Assembly (NCBI GenBank): GCA_027625915.1
Contig: JANTQA010000032.1
Coordinates: forward strand, 5,270,001-5,334,000
Origin: Anaeramoeba flamelloides
Lineage: Eukaryota > Metamonada > Anaeramoebidae
Direction of reading: 5' to 3'
Length of the DNA: 64,000 nucleotides
Part shown: in pieces, positions 34,665 through 44,807 of the stretch
How positions within the stretch are numbered: the first letter of the stretch is position 1
Layout of the letters: every line of letters starts with the position of its first letter
The notes under the pieces: model-generated
Databases searched by the model: none
What the model saw: the letters and a program-made list of their open reading frames with translations, nothing else
Told to the model about the DNA's origin: nothing
Program-made: the position numbers and the translations under genes

Positions 34665-37600
34665 ATGGGAAACCGTTTAAAAAAAAACAACAAAAATAAT
34701 AAAAATGATATTGTAAAACGTGAACAATTTATCGATCAAATGCTGATGGAAGACAACACAAAAGAAGAGAATGAATACAAACTTCTTTTATTAGGTTCAA
34801 TTATTTTTTTTTTTCTTCTTTGAAAGTTTTTGTTTTTTTTATTTTTTTTTTTGAAATAAATTTGAATTAAAACAAAATAAAAACAAAAACAAAAACAAAA
34901 TCAAAAAATCAAAAAAATCAAAAAAATAAAAAAAAACTCAATAACAAAAAAACTCAATACAAGATCACCTTTTTTTTTTTATTCAAATCCCTTTCATTTT
35001 TCAAAACTTCACAACAGGACCTGGGGAGAGTGGCAAATCAACGATCCTCCAACAAATTCAGATCATCCACCAAGATGGTTTCAAATCAAAGAAAGAAAGA
35101 TCAAAATTACGAGACACCATTCTCCAGAATTTGCTTCACTCTATACACTCTTTAATTAAAGCGTCTGTTCATTTTAATGTTGAACTGGAATCTGAAAACC
35201 AATACCTTGTCGAAGAAATCCTCAATTTACCAACAGATTTTACCAAAATTACAAATGAGCATTGTCAAATGATTAAACAACTTTGGAAAGACAAAGGTAT
35301 TCAACAAACATACAAAATTAGACACAAATTCCACTTGTTTGATTGTGCAAAAGCGTAATATTTTTAATTTTAATTTTAATTTTTTTATTTGTTTTTTTTT
35401 TGTGTTGCAAAAATTTTCTTTTTTTTTTTCAAAAATGAGATTTTTTTTTATCTTGTCAAATATGAACTTAGTGAGTATAAAAGAAAGCACACATTTGGTT
35501 TATGTCCTTCGAATTTAAAACAAATCAATAACAAAAAAAAAAAATATTAATGAAAATCAAATTTAACGACTTAAAATAGCAAATTTTACACAAACTAATT
35601 TACAACAAAACTATTCCAAATAATAATAAAATAATTAACTGGTTTGTGTCCATTTCCCAAGCAAACGATAGACATGAAATTAATACGTAATAGTGGAAAG
35701 TGCTTTTTGAGGCTGCAACTTTTTTTTTTTTTTTTGTCAAGTTCTTTGTTTTGATAAGTTTCTTCACAAAAAAATATTTAATAACCAACCTAATATGTAA
35801 AAAAAGAACTGTTTTAATAATTAATCTTTTTGGAATACTCCAAAGATTTACTTTTTAATTTTTATTTTCAAAATTTATGAACATCACTACAAAAAATCTC
35901 ATGACTTTTATAAAGCTTAAAGTCTTTTTTAGACCTTTCAAACGATTTGAGTCTTTCGAACCTTTCAAACACTTTCCAACATTTATAAAGGGGAAAAGCT
36001 TTGTAAAGGTCATGAGATTTTTTGTAGTGAAATCTTGTTTTTTAATCATTTTTTTTTAATTTTTTTTTTGAATTAACTGTTAATGATTCAAAGTATTTGA
36101 ATTGAATTGAATTGAATTGAATTGAATTGAATTGAATTGAATTGAATTGTGTATTGTCCACAACAAGGATTTAATTATTTTTGAAACCCAAGAATTTGTC
36201 AAAAAAAAAAAAATGAGCAGCCTCAAAAAGCTCATTACATTATTGTGGATTAATTTCATAATTATAAAACCCATTAAATAATAACACAGACAATTTAAAA
36301 GCTTTGCCAACAAAAAAAAACACACTTCTTGGAGTTTCAAAAAATAAGATCAAGACTTGTTTTAATTTACTTAATTTAAATAATTGTAAAGGTTGTCTTC
36401 TTAATTTAAAATAAAACTGTAAAAAGATTTTTTATTTTGAAAAAGATCTAGATAATTAATTATTTTTTTTTTTGGTACGTCATTTTAAAAAAGTGAGGAC
36501 TTTTTTAGAATTAAAACTTTTTTAAAAAATCAAGTTTTAAAAAAGTGAGTGCTCATCCTTTGAATAATGGTTAGCCGTTGGAATGGGAATAAAAGCGCCT
36601 TTAAAATTTTGGTTTCTTCACTTTTTTGAAACTTTATTTTTTGGAAAAGTTTTAATTCTGGCAATCTAAAAAAAAAAAGTTTCTCACTTTTTGAAAATAG
36701 CTCTAGTTTTATAAATTGTTTATCTATCCAATTGATCTTAATAAATTGAATAAACGATCTTTTTTTTGCTAATTTCAATTTTGTCAAATTCCTCAAATTA
36801 TTTAATTAACATTACTCATGAAGTTATCTATCGGTCTGTTTGACTGTTTGTTTATCTACTCATTTATCTACCCATATTTCTCTCTCTCTATATATATATA
36901 TAAATATAAACTCCAATTCAAAATTTTTAACACACCAAAATTCTATTTTTTAAAAAAAATCTTATTTAATCAATTCTTGAAGAAATACTAAATTAGAGCC
37001 ATTCACTAATTGGAATGTTAACAATTGTTTATAAACCACAAACTCACAAAACAAAAAAATAAATAATTATCAATACAAATAAATTATCGGTGTGTTAAAA
37101 ATTTTGGAGAGAGTAAAACAAAAAAATGTATTGAATTTATTGTTAAGGGTTAGACGAAACCTCATCTAATCTGTTAAAGAGAGAATTTTGAAGTGACTAA
37201 ATTTGAGACTTCTAATTCAAAGAGTATCTAACAGATACAGTCATCAGAAGTATTTGAATCTTAATAGTTTTCTAAAACTAGAAAGAAAAGAAAATGAAGA
37301 GTGGAGAAAAAAAATTGGATAGAAAAGAATCAAGAGTGGAAAAAATAAAGAGGTTTAAAATAATTGTTGTGAGAGTCCTGGAATTTTCTGGTTTAAATGA
37401 ATTTACTGATAGGTTTTGTTTTGTCTTGAGCTCCTTTTTCCTAATTGCATGTTGAGTCATGTTGACCAGAAGATATTCTAAAAAATTTATTGGTAAATTT
37501 GTTGAAATTCTATTAGGAACATTGATAGATCAAATGGTTAGATACCTATCAGCTAATTTAATTTGAGTTCTTCTATTCCGAAGAGCCTATTTCTAACCCA

Positions 37601-40600
37601 ATATCAACTGTTCGAAAAAAATTCTGATCGAACGAAACAAATTGCGTAATTCAAAAAATTAAATGAAAATAAAAAACTTAATAATGATGAAGAAATAATT
37701 TTCATATTTTACAAAAATGAAAATTATTTTCAATTTGAATGAAATTGTATTATTGTGATTCTTTGAACTGTTCTAACTGTGTGGAAAATTACGAATTTTA
37801 GTTTATATATAATTATATATAACTTAGTTTTGGTATAGTTAACACTATTAACAATAAAGCACAAAAACTCATCAAAGCAAAATTGAATGTTAATAAATCA
37901 CACAAACTCAATTATAGTCTTATTAAAAATATTTTGGATCAAGCTTGCATTCAAAATTGAAAAAAAACAATCTTACTTTTGATTTAAAAAATAAAAAACA
38001 AAACATTCTCAGGAAATATTTGGGTTTCTTATTGTAATTTCATCTGATTTTAATATTTTGTTGAAAAAATTTGATTATTAATTTCAATTTTATGATGCTT
38101 TTCTATAAAATGAATATTTAATAACTATTTGTAAAATTAGATCAACTTAGTTAGAACTTAATGAATGTTTAATTTTCATAAATTATATCCACAAATGTAT
38201 TAATTTCAATTTCTACATTTAAGATTTTTAAAATTACAGAATTGACGAATATTAGAAGTATCGATGATAACATAAAAAATGCAAAAACACAAAATTAACA
38301 AAAATCACATAACCTAATAAATCATTTTTGTGAAAATTAACGATTAGATAAAACTTAAAAAAGTGAAAACATTAAAGATATTAATTCAAAAAATACAACT
38401 AATTATAATTACACTCATACTAATTTAGATAATCATTATCATTATTATTTATTTATGGTTAATTGAGCATCTTTTGATTTTTTATACTTTTTTCCTTTTT
38501 CCAAATTTTCCTTTTTTAAGTTGTTTGGGTCCCTTAGGTTCCTTAGGCTCCTTAGACCCCTTAGGCTCTTACACTTTTTTTTTTGAAGTGCTTTGGGGAA
38601 GGAAAAAGGATAAAAAAATCATTATAAAAATTAATAAACTTGTTCATGATCAGATCTTAAACGAATTGAACTTGTTCCAATTAAATGTAAAACAAACTGA
38701 ACTCGTTCTGATAAGATCTGAACCGAACTGGACGCGTTTAACTGGAATAACTTGAAACAAACTGATCCAATCTAAAAAATCGAACTAAACGTACCAAATC
38801 AAATCTATCTTTCTGTACAATCAACCAAGCTGGTACTTGAACTGAGTTAAGTCTGACTAATCAATACATTGTACTGGGATGATGGCAAAAATCAAAATAA
38901 AAAAAAATAAAATGAAAAATAATAAAAAAATGAAAAAATAAAATATTATTCTTAATAAAAAAAAAAAAAAATGACGAAAACAAATTCTTATTCAACAAAA
39001 CCAACACTTTAAAGATGTAACCTATCTCTAAAGTTTCAATTTAATATTTAATAAGGTAGCATCTTTTATTTGATTTCTCGTTGGCCAAATATTTAGTTCT
39101 CTTTCTTAAAATATTGAAACAAAAATTTAGAAAATAGCGCCAAGTGGTGTAGAGTTTCTCGTTTTTTAATGAAGAGAGAAAAATCTAAAGTTTGTTTTCC
39201 AAACTTTTATTTTTTGTTTCGAAAGTCTGACAATTTTCTAATCAAAACTAAAACACAAGAAAACAATACGAAAAGTGTCTTAGAGTGCCGTAGAGTGTCG
39301 TCAAGTGCCTAAGTTTTCTTTAATTTTTGAAAAAGAAAATTTCTTGAATTTTGTGTTTTAATTTCTAAAATTAAAAAAAAACTAACAACGCCTTTCCAAA
39401 ATTTAAAAGAATAGAGTAAAATCTTTAGATTTTCTTCAGTTCTTTTAAATCTTGGCAAAGCTGATGGCATTTTTTTAAAAATCTTGTTTTTGTTTCGAAA
39501 AGCTATTTATTTTCTAATCAAAAGAAAAATTAAAAAAAACGAACTGTGGTTTTCTTGAGTTTTTCTGTTTTATTCTGAAAATGTATTTATTTTCGAATCT
39601 ACCGAAAACTTAAGAAAACCTAATAGTAATTTTCCAGAATTCAAAAGAAATGAAAAAAAATCAAAGATATTTCTCCACTCTATTAAAAACCACAAAAAGC
39701 CAGGCACCATTTTTTTTTTTACTTTGAGAAATAAAAAGAAAATTAAAGAAATTTTCCAGAATGAAGAAATAAACCCAAAATTTGATAAATTTTCAATATA
39801 TTTCTTAATTTAAAAAAAAAAATCTAACAGCTGGAAGTAGATCATTGAACGTTCGCTTCATTTTATAAACATTAATTGTGTTCCTTTTAAAATAAAATGA
39901 ATTTTTGAAAATATATTCTTATCCCAATGTTGGGAAATATTTCAAGAAGTTAAACATTCAAAATCTTTTTGTAATGAGGATGATTCTCGTGTTCGCACAA
40001 AAAAATAGTTCTCATTGCATATCTTTTCATTTGAATTGTTGATCCAACAAAACCATTAATTTATTTTGTTTTTCTTTTCTCTTCTTTTCTCAACCAAATA
40101 GCTTTCTTGATGATGTCGAACGAATCTTAGATCCTGACTATATTCCAACAGTTGAAGATATCGTCAAAAGTAGATCCAGAACAACAGGGATTACCGATAT
40201 TCCATTTTCTTATGGATCCCTTAACTTTCGTATCTGGGATGTTGGTGGACAAAGAAATGAAAGAAGAAAATGGATCCATTGCTTTCAAAGTGTAACGGTA
40301 CTTTTATTTGTGGTTTCCTTAAGTGAATATGATCAGAATTTATTTGAAGATAGCAAGGTTAGAAGAATGCAAGAATCTTTATTGCTTTTTGACGAAATTT
40401 GCAATTCGAGATGGTTTAGGGAAACTAATATGGTTTTATTTTTAAATAAGGACGATCTCTTTAGAAAAAAAATTAAAAAAAAAGATTTGACCTGTTGCTT
40501 TAAAGATTATGAAGGTGGGCGTGATTATGATAATGCGCTTGAATATATAAAAGGAACCTTTTTAGCTCTTAATCAAAATCCCGAAAATAAAACTATTTAC

Positions 40601-40696
40601 ACTTATACAACATGCGCCACAGATACAAAAAGTGTCGATAATGTCTTCAAAGCTGTAAAAGAAACCATTTTATCTTGTCATATCAAAGATAATTAA
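34665..40696 (+). CDS. Heterotrimeric G protein alpha subunit, three exons
   Basis: Exons 34665-34794, 35018-35354 and 40102-40696 join in frame to 1,062 bases, 353 residues plus stop, the canonical G-alpha length. Introns are GT-AG, 223 and 4,747 bases. Motifs: Gly2 suitable for myristoylation with no nearby Cys for palmitoylation; G1 GPGESGKST (44-52); switch I RSRTTGI with Arg180 at the cholera-toxin-type position and Thr184; G3 DVGGQ with catalytic Gln206, then RNERRKWIHCF; G4 NKDD (271-274); G5 TCATDT (326-331). The second P-loop residue is Pro where most have Ala. The C-terminus (CHIKDN) lacks the Cys at position -4 used by pertussis toxin. All GTPase residues are present, so it should bind and hydrolyse GTP at the plasma membrane in receptor signalling (family knowledge). 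The subclass cannot be assigned. Confidence 0.95.
35884..36030. mobile_element. MITE H with perfect 22-base terminal inverted repeats
   Basis: Left end TCACTACAAAAAATCTCATG... and right end are exact reverse complements over 22 bases (35884-35905, 36009-36030). With mismatches the inverted repeat extends to about 33. Total length is 147 bases. No TA duplication is present, unlike A, B and C, so the superfamily is open. A decayed relative lies at 30104-30264. It sits in the G-alpha intron. Confidence 0.88.
36097..36149. repeat. (GAATT)n pentanucleotide microsatellite
   Basis: Ten to eleven uninterrupted copies of the five-base unit TTGAA inside the G-alpha intron. Lack of sequence decay suggests recent expansion. 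Confidence 0.95.
36909..37803 (+). mobile_element. Family C DNA transposon, copy C4, interrupted by repeat D
   Basis: TA lies at 36907-36908 and 37804-37805. Ends are inverted (AACTCCAATTCAAAATTTTT at the left, complement of AACTAAAATTCGTAATTTTC at the right). Removing the insert at about 37131-37480 leaves about 545 bases colinear with C1. The reading frame shared with C3 (KTKKCIGKFVEILLG) is split by the insert and then stops. Confidence 0.78.
37131..37480 (+). repeat. Repeat D, copy 2, inserted in C4
   Basis: Extra sequence interrupting family C alignment. AATTTATTG occurs at both junctions (about 37133 and 37483), possibly an 8-9 base target duplication. Homologous to 21250-21440 over its first 150 bases. 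The remainder has no match here. Confidence 0.55.
38530..38880. repeat. 9-mer tandem repeat and GC-richer patch in G-alpha intron
   Basis: At 38530-38570 a nine-base unit close to CTCCTTAGG is repeated about four and a half times. The next 300 bases are less AT-rich than the rest of the intron and contain variants of GAACTNGTTC and AACTGAAC. A 93-codon frame at 38474-38755 spans it but half of it is repeat translation. Nature unknown. Confidence 0.5.
39000..39830. repeat. Family F dispersed repeat in G-alpha intron
   Basis: Contains GAGTGCCGTAGAGTGTCGTC at about 39282 and a CAAGTGCCTAAGTTTTC block. A diverged F palindrome (AGTAAAATCTTTAGATTTTC) lies at about 39405-39440 and the TTGAGAAATAAAAAGAAAAT block near 39720. 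All recur in other F copies. The borders are unclear and the last part ends about 260 bases before exon 3. Confidence 0.5.
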
Positions 40697-40981
40697 ATAA
40701 CTAAATATTTTTCACATCTTTCATTTTATAATAATTTGTTATTTTATTTATTTTTATAATTATTAATCCAATTTTTTAATTTTAATTTGATTAAAATAAT
40801 TTAAATAACCTTAAAAATTTATTGATCTTTAAATTTTGTAAATTTAATTATTTTTTAATTTCGTTTGTAATAAATCTTTTAAATTTTTTAATTTAAAATG
40901 ATATTCAAATGAAATTACAATAATTAATCCAAAGATTTCCTAGAATTTTTTGTTTTTTTTTTTTTATTTTTTAAAAGTGAA

Positions 40982-41240
40982 TTTGTTTAAGGGATCAGTA
41001 CTCTACGACAACAGGACATAATTTTAAAAATATTCTATAGGTGGTAATCTCTACTTAAAAATTTTTGAGATGCAAAGTGTCAAAAAATTCTGATCGACAA
41101 AGAAACCCAGAATAGAAAATTAGTTTAGTGAGATCAATTTTTTTTTTTATTTTTTTTGAAAAAGAAAATTATTAAATTCATTTGATTTCTTACATTATAA
41201 AAAGTATTTACCTAGTTTATTTCCATATTCATCATTATTT
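40982..41240. repeat. Repeat G-short, copy 2
   Basis: Starts TTTAAGGGATCAGTA with a CTACGACAACA block; matches the repeat at 3474-3740. It lies about 290 bases past the G-alpha stop codon. Ends and class are unknown. Confidence 0.45.
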
Positions 41241-41603
41241 TACAATATCAAGTCTTTGTTGCAAGAAATATTAATAAAAGAATTTTATTTTCAATTTTGA
41301 CATAATTCTTTGGATTAGGGTAGTAAGTACATTTTATCAATTTGAAAATTTTTAATTTCCATAACCTTACTGAAAAAAGATTTTTTGAGTGTCTTGTGAT
41401 ATTGAAACTTTGAAATCAAAATACCATTTGTTGTTCTATTTTTTGAAAAGGAAGTAAACCCAATGTGGATTAGAGTTTAATCTTTAATTTTTCAATGTTT
41501 ATGAACATTCTTTTTGATTATAATTTTGGATTTATTAAAATATGTTTTTGATCTAGATATGTGTTTATGATGATGCTTGAAATTAACCAGAGAATAAACT
41601 AAA

Positions 41604-41969
41604 AAACCGACATGGGAAGGTGTATATTTAATGCCTATCTTTTCTTTTAGAAGACCCAACAAAAAATATGAACTTTTCACAAAAACTGGTTATTATCAAG
41701 AATGAAAAAAAAAATTCTAATCAAAATCAATATTTCGGAATTTTTTTTTTTTTATTTATCTTTTTAATTTGGATGAATTCAAACAAGCTATTACTTTGGA
41801 TTTCTTGTCCGGCTACTATCTACAATTATTTAGCAACATATTTTTTTTACCAATGTTTCTTTCAAAAATCCTTTTTCAAATATTTTTATCCAACAAATCC
41901 AAAATAAACAATACTCTTTCAAAGTTTAAAGGAAAGTGGTTTGAATTTTTACAATCAAAAAACAACTAA
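41604..41969 (+). pseudogene. Decayed coding fragment of unknown origin
   Basis: One frame reads PTWEGVYLMPIFSFRRPNKK and on to YELFTKTGYYQE before a stop at about 41704. Another, about 41751-41969, reads LDEFKQAITLDFLSGYYLQL and ends FKGKWFEFLQSKNN. Both look like protein rather than composition noise. They could be joined by a GT-AG intron of about 100 bases (donor after an ACT codon near 41685, acceptor near 41788), or be a broken gene; upstream, the first frame continues with stops. No family recognised. Confidence 0.3.
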
Positions 41970-42993
41970 AAAGATTCAACCAAATATAAAAGAAAAAACC
42001 AAGAATAAAATTGAAATCAGATTCAGAATTATTTCGGGGTTTTCCATTCAAGCTTAAATAAATAATCATAAAATCAAGAAATATATATATCAAAAAAAAA
42101 TTATTTCTGAAGAGAAGAGTTTTAAAAAGATCCAATTTTCTAAAATAAAAATTAGAATTCTGAGAATTAAATGAAAATATGGTTTTTAAAAGTTATTTTA
42201 AGAAATGTTTTATCATATGAATTTAATTTTTAATCAAAAATTTTACCAAACAAAAAGTTTTTTAATTTCGGATTAAAAATAAAACCAACTAACAAAGTAA
42301 CAGTATCAAATGTTACAGATAAAATCAATAAATAAATGATTTTTTTTTATTTAATTTTGATAATTTTTTTTACTTTTTTTGATCTTAATTTTTTAGTTGG
42401 TTTTTGAATATATTATACCCTGATATTTGAAACTCCCATATTTATTAAAATAATAATATATTTGATTAAAGAAATGATTAGAATAATTAAATTCCATATC
42501 AACTTGGTACTCGGAATTAACAAATGCACTTACCTCATTAACCAAAAGAATGATTTCATCTACATATTGAAAAATATTTTTATTTTTTTAAGATATGTGG
42601 ATATTTTATTAAAGTTTTTATTCATTTGCAAACTTTTACTCAAAAATTCTTTTTTTGTTCTAAGATAAAATTCATTTTTTTACAAAATAAAATTATCTTT
42701 GAGATATTTAGGAATCCTTCATTCTATTCTAGACAATCAAAATCAATTTTTTAATAACAAAAATGATTGAGATTGTTATAATGATTCTTATGAAGAAGAT
42801 CAAAATAATTATTACAAAATTTTTCATAATTGAAAATTCTTTTGAAAAATTTTTTCATTTTTTGAAAACCAGAAAACAACTTTTTACAAACTTTAAAGAA
42901 TAAAAATATTTTTTTTTAATAGATCTAAATTTTATTGAAACTTTCTTTAGAATTATATCAAATTTTCGGTTTCTACAATCACCTATACTCATA
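41970..42993. other. AT-rich spacer
   Basis: No gene seen. Several runs of T and A and open frames without protein-like content. Confidence 0.45.
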
Positions 42994-43190
42994 CAGTCAG
43001 TTTCACTTTTAAGGCACAAACTTTCAACGGAATTTAAGGCACACAAAAAATCTCAAATTAAAGCACAAAATTCAAATTCTAGTAAAAATAAATTGTAAAA
43101 AAAAAAATTGCAAATTTTGTGCCTTAATTTGAGATTTTTTTGTGCCTTAAATTTTGTTGAAAGTTTGTGCCTTAAAAGTGAAACTAACTG
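42994..43190. mobile_element. Family A palindromic MITE, copy A6 (well preserved)
   Basis: A 197-base copy between TA at 42992-42993 and 43191-43192. Both arms are nearly intact (CAGTCAGTTTCACTTTTAAG at the left). With A4 it is the least diverged copy, implying relatively recent movement. Confidence 0.92.
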
Positions 43191-43192
43191 TA

Positions 43193-44609
43193 ATTAATTT
43201 ATTAAACTGGTATTTAAATTTAAATATTCAAGAATTAAAAATAACAACAAAATAAAAAATTTCTTCCAAAATCAAGACGTTCAAACATAAAACAATAAAT
43301 ATATTACACAAATTTCAAGACTGTGTATATTTACTAATAAAAACAAATCTGTGACTTTTTACCATTTTATATTGGAAAAATGTGATTTTTACAATTCGGA
43401 AAAATAGAATCAAATTAATAAAGTGTTTTTATGAGATTCATTTATCCATTTTATAAACATAATAATAAATTACAAAATAAATTATTTTAAGATTATGATA
43501 ATATTTCATTTATTATTAAAAAATACTACACTATTAATGTTATTTTTTGAGACAGAAAAAAAAATTAAGTGGATAATTTTAAGAACCACTTTAGACTTTT
43601 TTTTATAGTCCGTTCGTAAATACTATTTAAAAATAGTTATATTTTTATCCATGTGTAAATTTTACATTTCAAATCAAAATATTTATAACCAAATTTCGTT
43701 TTTGAAAGAAAAAATAAACTTGTGTACCTAAATATTAGAGAAATATTAAATTAAAACATATTATTTTATTGAAATATTCAAAAATAATCAAGAGTCACCT
43801 GAAATTGGTTTATATTTAACTATTATTTTCTAATTCAAAATATTTATGAAATTATTTTTGAATAAAGGGATATTAATAGTCTTATATGTTGGATAATCTT
43901 TAAAAATAACTATAATAACTCTCTAGTTCTAAATATTTATTTAGTGTAATCTTTTGTTTCGAAAAATATTTTATTCAAACAAAATTTGCCGTGATTTGGG
44001 TTCGAATTTAAATTTTAATATTTGGTTATTGAATCTTTTATAGAGGACAATATCATAAAAATGGGATTATTTATTTTTTATTGTGGAAATATAAATTATA
44101 TTTAAGGTATTCTTATATCTGTTTTAAATTTTCTTTAAGGTTATGTGAGAGGTTAAATCGTAGATTTCATAATCGTTTGTGTAAATGGTAGATGTTAATT
44201 ATATATTAGTTTAAATGGATATCTAGTCATTTAAACCTTAATGTCAAAGTATATAAGATATAGGAGTTGTTTTTTTTTTTTTTTTTTAACAAATTTTGAT
44301 ACTTAAAAGGGGTTTCATATATTGAATATGAATATAGGAAAACTGATATTAAAAAAAAAAAAAAAAAAGTAATATGAAAGAATCTGAAATATTTTTTTAT
44401 TATCAGAGAAATTGTTTTTTATTTAAAGAGTAAATTTAAGTGGCATCGTATGAACTTTTGATTTTAATTTTTTTTGGGGACTAAGAATTTATTTTTTTAA
44501 TATATCATAAAACGATTTTTTAAATATTAAACCTACTAATATTTGAAAATAATAAATTACCGATGTTAGATTTCTTATTAACATGTTCAACTTTTCAAAA
44601 ATCTATATA
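43193..44609. other. AT-rich spacer
   Basis: No exon-like or repeat-like patch recognised apart from poly-T and poly-A runs at about 44270 and 44353. Confidence 0.45.
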
Positions 44610-44805
44610 AAGATCAATTTAAAATTTAAGGAACAAACTTTCAACAAAATTTACGACACAAAAAAATCTCAAATTAAGGCACAACATTTTATATTTTTTT
44701 TTCTACAAATTATTTTACTACAATCTGAATTTTATACTTTGATTTGGAATTTGTATTGTACCTTAATTTTCGTTGAAATTTGTGCCTTAAAAGTGGAACT
44801 GGCTT
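44610..44805. mobile_element. Family A palindromic MITE, copy A7
   Basis: The right arm is clear (CGTTGAAATTTGTGCCTTAA, GTGGAACTGGC) and ends before TA at 44806-44807. The left arm has lost the CCACTTTTAAG block but keeps AAACTTTCAACAAAATTTAC. The start is approximate. Confidence 0.7.
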
Positions 44806-44807
44806 TA

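Larger units (their letters stand above)
35355..40101 (+). other. Giant intron 2 of the G-alpha gene
   Basis: Begins GTAATA after the codon pair for DCAK and ends ACCAAATAG. The exons on both sides give the expected G-alpha sequence (FDCAKAFLDDVERI). Inside lie MITE H (35884-36030), a (GAATT)n tract, a family C element with a D insert (36909-37803), a GC-richer patch at about 38520-38880 and family F sequence (39000-39830). The other intron of this gene is 223 bases. Confidence 0.9.

Noticed and set aside
43990-44015. GGGTTCGAATT resembling a tRNA T-loop
   Set aside because: No acceptor stem, D-arm or anticodon arm can be drawn around it.
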